Source: Deltaproteobacteria bacterium
GTDB taxonomy: Bacteria; Desulfobacterota; Desulfobacteria; Desulfobacterales; SURF-7
Assembly (NCBI GenBank): GCA_019307665.1
Contig: JAFDJC010000159.1
Location: 1 to 7,407, forward strand
DNA: 7,407 bases
Reading direction: 5' to 3'
Of this stretch, positions 1-7,077 are shown one piece after another. The notes under the pieces were generated by a model. It searched no databases. It saw nothing but the letters and a program-made list of their open reading frames with translations, and had not been told where the DNA came from. The first letter of the stretch is position 1, and every line of letters begins with the position of its first letter. Both the position numbers and the translations under genes were made by a program.

Positions 1-18
1 TTTTAATTTAAATTATAT

Positions 19-22
19 GGAG
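19..22 (+). promoter_or_regulatory. Ribosome binding site of the TPR lipoprotein gene
   Basis: GGAG lies 7 bases before the ATG at 30 and fixes that start. It is the only signal visible before the gene; its promoter, or an upstream gene of the same operon, would lie outside the window. Confidence 0.7.
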
Positions 23-29
23 CAACAAC

Positions 30-782
30 ATGAATAAATCCTGGCTTTATTGGGCAATAGCCCTGTCTATCATATTCAGCATCCATTCCTGCTCACCCAA
101 AAAAAAGGATGATCACATTAAAACAGCTACGGCTTTTAAAGATCTGGGTGTCGCATATATGAAGGATAATATGGATGCCGCCGCCTTTAAAAACCTGACT
201 AAAGCCGAAAGCCTTAACCCTAACGACCCACATATTCATTTTGCCCTTGGCAACTTCTATTTTAAAAAGGAAAATTATAAGCAGGCCATTGCTGAGTACA
301 AGCAATGCCTTGAATTAAAACCTGATTTTGCCGTGGTTTACAACAATCTAGGCCGTACATATTTTGAATTGGGCGAATACGATACCGCGATAGAGCACTT
401 TAAAAAACTTATTGGTAATTATGCATACGCGACTCCGTATTTTCCACTTTTTAGTATGGGGTGTTCTTATTATCATAAAGGCGAATACCAGAAGGCGATA
501 AAGTATTTTAAGGAAGCACTTGCTCTTGAGCCGGATTTTAAAATAGCCCGACTGTGGCTTGGGCGAAGTTATCTTAAAGAGGGGCATAGCCAAGAAGCCA
601 TAACGGTGTTTTTAAAAGGTGTCAGGACAGAACCCCGATATGCAGACATGCATTTTTATCTTGGAAGAGCATACAGGATGTCAAAAGACTATAGAAAAGC
701 AAGCAGGGCTTTTATGAAAGCAATCGAAATAGATCCTGATAGCGAAATCGCAGCTAAGGCCAGGAAATATCTTATAAAATAG
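30..782 (+). CDS. TPR-repeat outer-membrane lipoprotein, candidate type IV pilus pilotin (PilF/PilW/Tgl-like)
   Basis: The 250-residue protein starts with a short lipoprotein signal peptide: basic K3, hydrophobic residues 5-18, then S-I-H-S-C with Cys21 as the likely lipidated residue. The lipobox is imperfect, since His is unusual at -2. The rest is about six consecutive TPR units of 34 residues (roughly 33-66, 67-100, 101-134, 137-170, 171-204, 205-238), with the usual Gly/Tyr/Ala/Pro pattern, for example LGNFYFKKENYKQAIAEY near 73-90. Size, lipidation and six TPRs match PilF of Pseudomonas and Tgl of Myxococcus, which help the PilQ secretin reach and assemble in the outer membrane. A longer repeat step at 129-137 (GNYAYATPY) resembles the spacing in that family. 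It converges on pilQ, which supports the role. Family membership is fairly sure; the pilotin role is inferred, because TPR lipoproteins also serve other complexes. The ATG at 30 has a GGAG 7 bases upstream. Confidence 0.85.
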   Translation: MNKSWLYWAIALSIIFSIHSCSPKKKDDHIKTATAFKDLGVAYMKDNMDAAAFKNLTKAESLNPNDPHIHFALGNFYFKKENYKQAIAEYKQCLELKPDFAVVYNNLGRTYFELGEYDTAIEHFKKLIGNYAYATPYFPLFSMGCSYYHKGEYQKAIKYFKEALALEPDFKIARLWLGRSYLKEGHSQEAITVFLKGVRTEPRYADMHFYLGRAYRMSKDYRKASRAFMKAIEIDPDSEIAAKARKYLIK

Positions 783-787
783 CGTAA

Positions 788-847
788 GCTAAAACAAAAA
801 ATCCCGATTTTGTTGTATCGCACAGAATCGGGATTTTTTATTTTAGC
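788..847. terminator. Bidirectional Rho-independent terminator between the convergent TPR gene and pilQ
   Basis: A perfect 14-bp inverted repeat (796-809 with 826-839, core TCCCGATT/AATCGGGA flanked by A6 and T6) surrounds a 16-base loop. Past one C/A mismatch it extends by a further 7 bp (GCTAAAA 788-794 with TTTTAGC 841-847), giving 22-base arms. The A and T flanks put a U-run after the hairpin whichever strand is transcribed. It begins 5 bases after the TPR stop codon and 24 bases after the pilQ stop codon, so it can end both convergent transcripts. Confidence 0.92.
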
Positions 848-871
848 ATTGAACTTTATGCTTAAGTTCTT

Positions 872-3800
872 TTATACATTTTTTTCAAGTTGCACAATTC
901 TTGGTGTAATAAATATCAACAGCTCATGCTTTTCTTCTCCAACAAGTTTAGATTTAAAAAACCACCCAAGCAGGGGGATTTTGGACAGAAAAGGGAACCC
1001 TGACTCATTGTTAGTCAAATTTCTCTTCATAATTCCGCCGATAACGATTGTATCGCCATCGTTTACCAGGAGTTCGGTTTGCGCCGAGTTGGTTGAAAGT
1101 GACGGTATGCCAGATACAATTGACTCTACATCATTTTTTTCTATATTTATTTTCATGGAGATTCGATTGTCGGGCGTTACATGCGGTGTAACTTTTAATA
1201 CAAGATCGATATCTTTGAAACTTACGGTGGCTAGGCCCGACGAGTCCCTTTCAAGATAAGGATACTCCAGGCCCTGCTTAATAATTGCTTCCTTGTTGTC
1301 AAGTGTCACAACCTTCGGACTTGAAATAATTTTTCCTTTATCAGTACTTTCTATTGCCTGTAACTGTGCATTCAAAGAAAAAGAGTTAGAAATTCTAGCG
1401 AAATTATATCCAATTGTTCCACTTTCATTGGAAGGAGGATTGTTCATTGCAACAGACCATCCAGATGTTGCACTTACTCCCGGGTCCGTTGTTGTATCTC
1501 TAAGCCCATTCATTCCCCATTGCGTGCCGAGTTCTCTAGAATAATCCTCATTAACTTCAATAATTCTGGCCTCAATTATCACCTGGGGTGTTACTTTGTC
1601 TATCCGTCGAACTATATCTTTTGCCTGTTCTATTATTTTTGCGATATCGGTTATGATAATCTGGTTGTTACGGATATCAACACCTACTTTGCCGCGGTCT
1701 GGGGTTTTTATTTCATCGAGACGTGGTTTGATGTCCTCGTTTGCATCAGCGTAACTTATCGGGATATATTCGGTAATAAGAGGTTCAAGCGCTTCTTCCT
1801 GCTTTTTTCTGTCCCGTTGTGCTTTTAATGCTTCTGCCTTGAGCTCTTCTTCTTTCTGCTGAGTACTTAACGTGACAATCCTGACAACGTCGCCTTCCTG
1901 AGTTTGTCCAAGGTGATTCATTTTTAAGATAAGATCAAGTACCTGGTCCCAGGGCACTGGTTTCACAAGTGTAAGGGTAACTTTGCCTGTAACGTCATCA
2001 TCTACGGCAAAGTTTTTACCGCTTACATCTCTTAGTATGCGAAGTACATTTTTAATGTCGGTTTGATAAAAATCCAGCGCAATCTTTTCACCCGCATATT
2101 TTTTTCCGGTAACCTTTTTTTCTTTTATTACATATTCAGGCTCTATATCTTCCGGTTCAGCTGTCACTGTATCAACAGCCTCGGCCATATCATCTTTTTC
2201 AGGAGAAGCGTCAATAATAACCGGCTCCTCTACTTCGGGAGCATCTTCAGATACTATTGTTTCAGGTTCGGCTATTTCCGGTTCCGGTTCAGCAAGTTCC
2301 TTTGCAGCCGCTTCAGGTTGAGTTGAAATCTCATCTGTAACCTTTGGCTCTGAAACCTTTGTTTCCGTTGCTTCTGCTGATTCCTCCATCACTTTTTGCC
2401 AAGGTGGCAGGTTTGCCTCAGCTAATTGCTTAGGTGGCATGGAAGACGCTTCAAAATTGATTCTTATTTCATTGTCTTCCTGCTCAATCGTATAAGGCAC
2501 AGCTTCACGCAGCTCTACGATGATCATCGAGTCATTTAACATTTCAGATGTTTGAATCGGGAGTATTCTGTCCACGGCACTTTCAAAACGGGTTGTTATC
2601 AAAGGCCTTTGCCTGTAACTGAAAATTTTGGCATCCTTAAGGCTCAGCTGAAGCTTTTGTTCAGTAAGCTTGTCAAGACTGTATTTAACAGGTTTGGTAG
2701 TTCCAACAATAACAGTAGAGGCTCCTTTGTCATGACTTAAGAAATCTATCCGATTAACGAATACCTGTTTTAACGACACCTCGGTACCGACAACTGTTTC
2801 TATGACGGCATCTTCAGCAGGCTCTATTTCTTCGGCTTCAACTTCGGCAACAGTTGTTTCAGGCTCTGGGGCTTCGGCAGGCATTTCCTCTGTAGTTACA
2901 GATTCTGTTTCGGCAGCCGGTGTTTCAACGTCAGTACCTGCAGCAACAGTAGGTGCAACAACAGGTGCAACCACAACAGGTGCAACCACAGCAGGTGACT
3001 CGGCAATTTCGGCAACAGCTGTTTCAGTCTCCTCAGCTGGAGCTTCGGCAGGCATTTGCTCTATAGTTTCTGGTTCGATTTCTGGTTCGATTTCTGGTTC
3101 GATTTCCGGTTCGGTGGCTGCTATCTCCGGCTGAATATTTTCTTCAGCTTCAGCAGCTTTTTTACCAACGTGAATCAGCAACCCATAATCATTGGGCACG
3201 GCTGAGAATGATTCAAGATATTCTTTTTCCGTATCAAGAACGACTCTAACCCGATTTGGATAGGCAAAGTGGCGAATACTTTTTACCCATTTTGTATCCA
3301 CCGGCAAAGTCTGCAATTTTTTATATGAACTGGTAACCCCTTGCAGGTCAAATACGATTCTTGCAGGTTTATCAAGAGAAAACGACTTGAAATCCTGGAG
3401 CATGCTGCCGGTCTTGACCATTACATCAAGACCATCTCCATTTGTCGCTGTTTCAATTTCCGGCACCAAGCTCGGCACAGGGGTTTCTACTGCTGTTTGA
3501 GTTGCTTCTTCCATTATCGGTTCAGATATTGATTCAATTGCAGGCTCAGCAGGCATTTCTTCAACTACTTCGGCAGTTTCTATTTCATTCTTCGGCTCCG
3601 GCAGTTCGTCGTTAAGTTCTGATGCAGTCGTTATAGTGTTAAACGTTACGGAGAGACCATTTCCGCTTCGTGCTATGTCGTAAGTCACATCTTCTTTAAG
3701 TGAGATTGTAATTTTTGAAGGGCCGTTTTCAATAAGTTCAACAGCTTTTATGGATCCTAAAATGGCATTATCTAAAGCGTATTCTGCTTTAGCTATACCG

Positions 3801-4096
3801 AGTGATGTTTCAGGAAAATACAATACAAGCCCGAGAGGCAGCGGCTGTTTAACAGATGTATATGTCAAGAGCTTGTTCCCATCTATGGAAACAATGATTG
3901 AATCAGCCGTATCGGATATTGAGATATCCGTAATCATCTTTGGCGGAGATTCCGCTGGAGATTCCTCCGTGACATTTCCATCGTCCTGTTTCGCAACCAT
4001 GTTTGACGCACAAGCCGCCAGCATAAAAACAAATAATCCTATCAGGCCTGCGGCGACTCCCTTTCTAACACTTTTTCTAATTTTGCGATAATGCAT
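872..4096 (-). CDS. pilQ: Type IV pilus secretin PilQ, long form with three AMIN domains and a lipobox
   Basis: PilQ forms the outer-membrane ring through which the pilus is extruded. At 1074 residues it is longer than most PilQ proteins (about 700-900). Order: basic, hydrophobic signal 1-28 ending in a perfect lipobox L-A-A-C (Cys29); AMIN-like domain about 55-153; acidic linker 155-218; AMIN about 222-311; Glu/Pro/Ala linker 312-440 with repeats; AMIN-like about 445-549; second acidic linker 552-660; N0/STN domain about 668-743 (LDFYQTDIKNVLRILRDVSG); charged helix 745-772; N1 about 774-835; secretin barrel about 836-1070. The C-terminal signature is clear: GDTIVIGGI at 1014-1022, then IPLLGWFF at 1040-1047 and LLIFITPRIV at 1059-1068. 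AMIN domains bind peptidoglycan in this family. The ATG lies 4 bases after the pilP stop. The domain assignment is by eye; the family call is very secure. Confidence 0.97.
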   Translation of the reverse strand: MHYRKIRKSVRKGVAAGLIGLFVFMLAACASNMVAKQDDGNVTEESPAESPPKMITDISISDTADSIIVSIDGNKLLTYTSVKQPLPLGLVLYFPETSLGIAKAEYALDNAILGSIKAVELIENGPSKITISLKEDVTYDIARSGNGLSVTFNTITTASELNDELPEPKNEIETAEVVEEMPAEPAIESISEPIMEEATQTAVETPVPSLVPEIETATNGDGLDVMVKTGSMLQDFKSFSLDKPARIVFDLQGVTSSYKKLQTLPVDTKWVKSIRHFAYPNRVRVVLDTEKEYLESFSAVPNDYGLLIHVGKKAAEAEENIQPEIAATEPEIEPEIEPEIEPETIEQMPAEAPAEETETAVAEIAESPAVVAPVVVAPVVAPTVAAGTDVETPAAETESVTTEEMPAEAPEPETTVAEVEAEEIEPAEDAVIETVVGTEVSLKQVFVNRIDFLSHDKGASTVIVGTTKPVKYSLDKLTEQKLQLSLKDAKIFSYRQRPLITTRFESAVDRILPIQTSEMLNDSMIIVELREAVPYTIEQEDNEIRINFEASSMPPKQLAEANLPPWQKVMEESAEATETKVSEPKVTDEISTQPEAAAKELAEPEPEIAEPETIVSEDAPEVEEPVIIDASPEKDDMAEAVDTVTAEPEDIEPEYVIKEKKVTGKKYAGEKIALDFYQTDIKNVLRILRDVSGKNFAVDDDVTGKVTLTLVKPVPWDQVLDLILKMNHLGQTQEGDVVRIVTLSTQQKEEELKAEALKAQRDRKKQEEALEPLITEYIPISYADANEDIKPRLDEIKTPDRGKVGVDIRNNQIIITDIAKIIEQAKDIVRRIDKVTPQVIIEARIIEVNEDYSRELGTQWGMNGLRDTTTDPGVSATSGWSVAMNNPPSNESGTIGYNFARISNSFSLNAQLQAIESTDKGKIISSPKVVTLDNKEAIIKQGLEYPYLERDSSGLATVSFKDIDLVLKVTPHVTPDNRISMKINIEKNDVESIVSGIPSLSTNSAQTELLVNDGDTIVIGGIMKRNLTNNESGFPFLSKIPLLGWFFKSKLVGEEKHELLIFITPRIVQLEKNV
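2843..3069. repeat. Duplicated linker segment in pilQ (copies at 2843-2898 and 3008-3069)
   Basis: The segment 2843-2898 matches 3008-3069 closely, apart from a 6-base length difference: both begin TTCGGCAACAG and share CTTCGGCAGGCATTT. They encode related Glu/Ala/Pro peptides containing MPAEAP (residues 348-353 and 405-410). A shorter third relative around 3543-3569 encodes EEMPAEP at 179-185. The linker thus seems to have grown by internal duplication as well as by the 12-bp repeat. Confidence 0.75.
2952..2993. repeat. Short degenerate tandem repeat inside pilQ (Ala/Pro/Val linker)
   Basis: Three adjacent units begin GGTGCAAC: 12 bases at 2952-2963, then 15 at 2964-2978 and 15 at 2979-2993. 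They encode the Ala/Pro/Val-rich stretch of PilQ near residues 369-382 (VVAPVVVAPVVAP). All units are multiples of three, so changes in copy number keep the frame. Confidence 0.8.
3068..3115. repeat. 12-bp in-frame tandem repeat inside pilQ encoding Glu-Ile-Glu-Pro
   Basis: Three identical units TTCTGGTTCGAT (3068-3079, 3080-3091, 3092-3103) are followed by a fourth with two changes (3104-3115). On the coding strand they give EIEP-type tetrapeptides at about residues 328-343 of PilQ, in the flexible linker between the second and third AMIN domains. Exact DNA identity over three copies suggests recent expansion by slippage, and each event would alter the linker by four residues. Confidence 0.92.
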
Positions 4097-4100
4097 CTTG

Positions 4101-4748
4101 TTAATCTCCAGTTAGTTTCTGAAGTTTAAGCTCCCTTTTTCGAAGCGATATTTTCCCTAATATATTTTCAACTTCTTCTTCAACTATTATTCTGTCTCTG
4201 ACTATCTCCACAACCCGGCCAGATGACATTCCGATGTATGTTCCGACAGTAACAACGTAACCCTTTTCACTTGTATCAGCCACCAGCGCACGGTTTCCAC
4301 TTTTTGCAAGAATTATTCCCAGCAGTTTAAGCTGACTGAGATCTACTTTTTCGAGAGGCGTAAGGTGACCGCGCCGTCTCTTTTTATAGGACTTTGAAAT
4401 TTTTAAAGCAGAACTTTCTTTTTCCTGAAATAGGGGTGCAAAAGGATCTATTTTTCCTTCAGGATCGTAAAGTTCAATACTTCTTTCCATTTCATCTTTT
4501 GAAACCGCCTGTGAATCAGCCGTTGACATATCGCCTCCGGCTTTCCCTTTTTGATCGGTATTGTCTGCGGCAAGGTTTGAGGGTTTCTCCTTGGATTTAG
4601 AGGTTTCCGAGCCCTTGATCGGTTTTATTTTTTTTGCAATCAGTTTTGATTTAACGTCTGAATCCTTTTTGTCACTACAGCCGTAAAATAGAGAAAAAGG
4701 GCAAAAAGAAATAAAAATTACTAGGACAATCAGATATTTTTTATACAT
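4101..4748 (-). CDS. pilP: Type IV pilus assembly lipoprotein PilP
   Basis: PilP joins the inner-membrane PilN/PilO pair to the periplasmic domains of the PilQ secretin. The 215-residue protein has a signal peptide (basic K3-K4, hydrophobic 5-22) ending F-Y-G-C, so Cys24 is the likely lipidated residue. Phe at -3 is atypical but Gly at -1 fits. Residues 25-90 are a Lys/Ser/Asp-rich, probably disordered linker. The family motif follows at 94-105 (YDPEGKIDPFAP), the segment taken to dock onto PilO/PilN. The beta-rich C-terminal domain runs about 130-208: PLEKVDLSQLKLLGI at 131-145, then G169-TYIG and GRVVEIVRDRIIVEEE. This is the homology-region fold that contacts the PilQ N0 domain. The ATG is 24 bases after the pilO stop, with only weak GCGG-like ribosome-binding sequence, so start confidence is moderate; family confidence is high. 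Confidence 0.95.
   Translation of the reverse strand: MYKKYLIVLVIFISFCPFSLFYGCSDKKDSDVKSKLIAKKIKPIKGSETSKSKEKPSNLAADNTDQKGKAGGDMSTADSQAVSKDEMERSIELYDPEGKIDPFAPLFQEKESSALKISKSYKKRRRGHLTPLEKVDLSQLKLLGIILAKSGNRALVADTSEKGYVVTVGTYIGMSSGRVVEIVRDRIIVEEEVENILGKISLRKRELKLQKLTGD
4106..4109 (-). promoter_or_regulatory. Ribosome binding site of pilQ, inside the end of pilP
   Basis: GGAG on the minus strand sits 9 bases before the pilQ ATG and forms part of the last codons of pilP. Translation of pilP and pilQ is therefore probably coupled, and this site supports the 4096 start. Confidence 0.7.
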
Positions 4749-4772
4749 AGCTTACCGCCGCTTCTACTTTCC

Positions 4773-5444
4773 TTAATGCGTTTTTTTTTTCTTACTCTTT
4801 TTTTTTTTCTTACTCTTTTTTTTATTTTTACTATCTTTTTTATCCGTGCTTGAAGCTTCATCAATAAATTTATATGTTACAGCCTTGCAGGAGGTCTTAA
4901 GGGCTTCATTGCTTTGGCTTTTAATATTGATATCCGTGATATTTACAATACGTGATAAATTGGCAACCTTATCAAAGAAAAGCGCAAGTTGATGAAAGTG
5001 GCCGCTAATGTTAATCGAGACCGGTATTTCAGCATAGAACTCTTTTTGAATTTGCTGCTGAGGTTGAAATAATAAGAACTCCAGACCGGCATCCCGCCCT
5101 GCACGCGAAATATTGGCCAAAAGAGAAGGAATGTCTTTTTTTTCAGGGAGTGTCTTTTTAGCTATCTGGAACTGAACGCTGGCCTCCTCCATCTTTTTTT
5201 TAAATTCATCCAGAGTTTTAGCTTTCTTTTTAACCAAAGATACTTCTTTGACCAGTGTTTTGTATTTTTCGTTTAACTCTCCGACTTCCGCGCTTTTAGG
5301 GAGATATATAAAATAGATATATATACCGATAATAACAATAACTGATCCAATAAAGATAGCATGCCGCTGAATGGGCGCTAAAGCCCCAACCTTGTTTACA
5401 AAAGGTTCAACTTTTGCCATAATTTGTTCTTTGATATTATCCAT
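4773..5444 (-). CDS. pilO: Type IV pilus inner-membrane protein PilO with a lysine-rich C-terminal tail
   Basis: PilO is a bitopic inner-membrane protein that pairs with PilN in the alignment complex. Its 223 residues comprise a short cytoplasmic part (1-28), one membrane helix about 29-48, a coiled coil about 50-95 and a ferredoxin-like periplasmic domain about 98-195. Family hallmarks are LPEKKDIPSLLANISRAG (99-116), FYAEIPVSINISG (136-148) and FFDKVANLSRIV (156-167). The odd part is the tail at 201-223, nearly all Lys with some Ser (KKSKKKKKSKKKK near 209-221), encoded by an 18-bp tandem repeat. The tail follows the folded domain, would lie in the periplasm, and is not part of the usual family fold. 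The ATG overlaps the pilN stop by one base (TAATG), which suggests coupled translation. An AAGG about 12 bases upstream is a weak ribosome binding site. Confidence 0.95.
   Translation of the reverse strand: MDNIKEQIMAKVEPFVNKVGALAPIQRHAIFIGSVIVIIGIYIYFIYLPKSAEVGELNEKYKTLVKEVSLVKKKAKTLDEFKKKMEEASVQFQIAKKTLPEKKDIPSLLANISRAGRDAGLEFLLFQPQQQIQKEFYAEIPVSINISGHFHQLALFFDKVANLSRIVNITDINIKSQSNEALKTSCKAVTYKFIDEASSTDKKDSKNKKKSKKKKKSKKKKTH
4779..4832. repeat. 18-bp tandem repeat with long A/T runs at the 3' end of pilO
   Basis: Three 18-base units stand head to tail at 4779-4796, 4797-4814 and 4815-4832, with the middle one CTTTTTTTTTTTCTTACT on the plus strand. The first differs at one base and the third at two. 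They contain runs of T10 (4781-4790), T11 (4798-4808) and T8 (4816-4823), which are A runs in the coding strand. They encode the Lys/Ser tail of PilO. Confidence 0.93.
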
Positions 5445-6016
5445 TATTTCTTTTGACCTTCTTCAGGTTTTTTACTTTTAGCTTCAACACATGTTATCTG
5501 AAAAGCTTTCATTTTTTGCCGGCCATATTCCTTTTGTTTCACGCTGCTCAAATCAACACTGGAAAAAAGCTGTGATTTTTCAAGAAGGGACATAAAATCG
5601 GCGGCCGTTTTATTGTCAAGAACGACACCTTCAAGCTTGACTGTGCCTCCGGCAGCTGACAGACTTTCTAACCACATTCTGTCAGGGATAACCAGTTGCG
5701 TCATGGCAGTAAGAAGATTTATAGGCCCTTTACGATTTTTGTCAAGCTTGCTCATTACATCCATTCTGGTATGGAGCTTGTCAAGTTTTTGTTTTATTAT
5801 ATCTACTTCTTTTGCTTTTGATTTATATTTTTCAAGCTCAGCGATTGTCTCTTTAACTTTACCATTGAGGAATGCGATTTTGTTGTTCACGCTGATTTGA
5901 AGATAGAACATTACAATGGCAACTAATCCCAACGACAGAACAAAAAGGGATACCTGCCGTCTTACATTTTCAGTTTTCCTGGCCGCGCGGTATGGCAGCA
6001 GATTAATTCGTATCAT
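5444..6016 (-). CDS. pilN: Type IV pilus inner-membrane protein PilN
   Basis: PilN couples the cytoplasmic PilM ring to the periplasmic PilO/PilP assembly. The 190-residue protein carries the diagnostic N-terminal segment INLLPYR at 4-10, which inserts into a groove of PilM in characterised systems. A basic stretch follows, then one membrane helix about 21-42, a coiled coil about 44-95 and a PilN/GspL-like periplasmic domain about 98-177, including IPDRMWLESLSAAGG at 110-124 and GVVLDNKTAADFMSLLE at 130-146. The tail 178-190 is Lys/Glu-rich. The start codon shares four bases with the pilM stop (ATGA) and the stop shares one base with the pilO start, so the three proteins are probably made by coupled translation in similar amounts. 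No key element appears to be missing. Confidence 0.96.
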   Translation of the reverse strand: MIRINLLPYRAARKTENVRRQVSLFVLSLGLVAIVMFYLQISVNNKIAFLNGKVKETIAELEKYKSKAKEVDIIKQKLDKLHTRMDVMSKLDKNRKGPINLLTAMTQLVIPDRMWLESLSAAGGTVKLEGVVLDNKTAADFMSLLEKSQLFSSVDLSSVKQKEYGRQKMKAFQITCVEAKSKKPEEGQKK

Positions 6017-7068
6017 TTATCATCCACTCTTCTGAGCGCCAGTCCGAGGCAGATTGCAGCCTGCGGCGCCATTTTGTTTAGAAAAGTTGTATCTATATTT
6101 GACTCATCTATATGAAATTTGTCAAAAGAATTGATCATGCTAACTTCGGTTGAAGTTTGAACACCAAGCATTTTCCGGAACTCTTTGATATTGGCACCGC
6201 CTCCGCTTAAAACAATTTTCTTTAACTGGTCATCAGGATATGTAGAGTAAAAAAAGTCAAGGGCACGCCTGATTTCAGTGGTCCAGTCTGCCACAACAGA
6301 TGACACGATTTCATTCAAGTCCTCCTGGGGCATCCTGTCTTGATTCTCATTGTTTTTAATCTCTTCAGCCTCTTCTATCGAACAGTCAGCCTGAGATACG
6401 ATCCGGTGATTTATTTGACTGCATCCGAGAGAAACGTCCCTCATAAAGACGGATGAATTATTTTTTAGAATATTCAGTGATGTTTTGTTGGCACCGATGT
6501 CGATTAATGCGACACATTCATTTTCAGCTTCATAATTGGCTTCATAGATATTCTGAAGGGCAAAAGCGTCCACATCAATAGTACACGGGTTAAGACCTGC
6601 CAACTCCATGACATTCAAATAATCGCTGATCATTTCTTTTTTGGCCGCTACAAGCAATACGCTCATTTGATTCGGATTCAGCTCGCTGCCGCCAAGTATC
6701 TGGAAATCAAGGTTGACATCACTAATATCAAAAGGAATGTATTGTTCTGCTTCAAGATGAATCGTTTCTTGAAGTTGCTCCTCAGGCATGTTTTGAACAT
6801 TGATTTTCTTAACAATAACTGAATATCCGCCGACTGAAATAGCGACATTGTGCTGTTTAATATTATACAGTTTGAACATCTGACTGATAGAGTCAGCGGC
6901 AGCTTCAGGATTTTTAATGCCGTCTTCTTCAATAATTCCCGGTGCAATATCTATTGCACCGAATCTGGTTAGACTCTGACCCGAAGACGTATCTTTGATT
7001 TCGCCTACCTTAATAGATCTGGAACCGATATCCAGTCCCACAAGATGGTCCTTTTTTTTAAAAAACAT
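6013..7068 (-). CDS. pilM: Type IV pilus assembly actin-like ATPase PilM
   Basis: PilM is a cytoplasmic, actin/FtsA-like protein that binds ATP and the N-terminus of PilN; it connects the pilus motors to the alignment complex. The length of 351 residues is normal for the family. Nucleotide-site motifs are visible: phosphate-1 loop VGLDIGSRSIKVGEI at 10-24, phosphate-2 IDIGANKTSLNIL at 189-201, and adenosine motif VLSGGGANIKEF at 286-297. Family-typical segments are HLEAEQYIPFDISDVNLDFQ at 104-123 and LLVAAKKEMISDYL at 138-151 followed by AGLNP. The C-terminus APQAAICLGLALRR is also typical. The ATG lies 9 bases after the stop of the upstream HTH gene, and the only ribosome-binding candidate is a weak GGCGGG inside that gene's end. 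It overlaps pilN by four bases. Confidence 0.97.
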   Translation of the reverse strand: MFFKKKDHLVGLDIGSRSIKVGEIKDTSSGQSLTRFGAIDIAPGIIEEDGIKNPEAAADSISQMFKLYNIKQHNVAISVGGYSVIVKKINVQNMPEEQLQETIHLEAEQYIPFDISDVNLDFQILGGSELNPNQMSVLLVAAKKEMISDYLNVMELAGLNPCTIDVDAFALQNIYEANYEAENECVALIDIGANKTSLNILKNNSSVFMRDVSLGCSQINHRIVSQADCSIEEAEEIKNNENQDRMPQEDLNEIVSSVVADWTTEIRRALDFFYSTYPDDQLKKIVLSGGGANIKEFRKMLGVQTSTEVSMINSFDKFHIDESNIDTTFLNKMAPQAAICLGLALRRVDDK

Positions 7069-7077
7069 GATAAGCTT

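Noticed and set aside
810..1259. Plus-strand open frame of 149 codons starting inside the terminator
   Set aside because: It lies opposite the secretin barrel of pilQ, which has clear family motifs, and it begins within the terminator hairpin. It has no recognisable protein features.
2802..3134. Plus-strand open frame of 110 codons rich in Ser, Ala, Gly and Val
   Set aside because: It is the antisense of the Glu/Pro/Ala repeat linker of pilQ. The low complexity explains the lack of stops, and there is no domain or support for expression.
4779..4832. Tandem repeat considered as part of a CRISPR array or a phase-variation switch
   Set aside because: There are no spacers, so it is not CRISPR. 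It is at the very end of pilO, so frame changes would alter only the tail rather than switch the gene off; I kept it as a repeat and a finding about tail length.
6678..6947. Minus-strand open frame of 89 codons inside pilM in another frame
   Set aside because: It is nested completely within pilM, whose own frame carries conserved motifs throughout.
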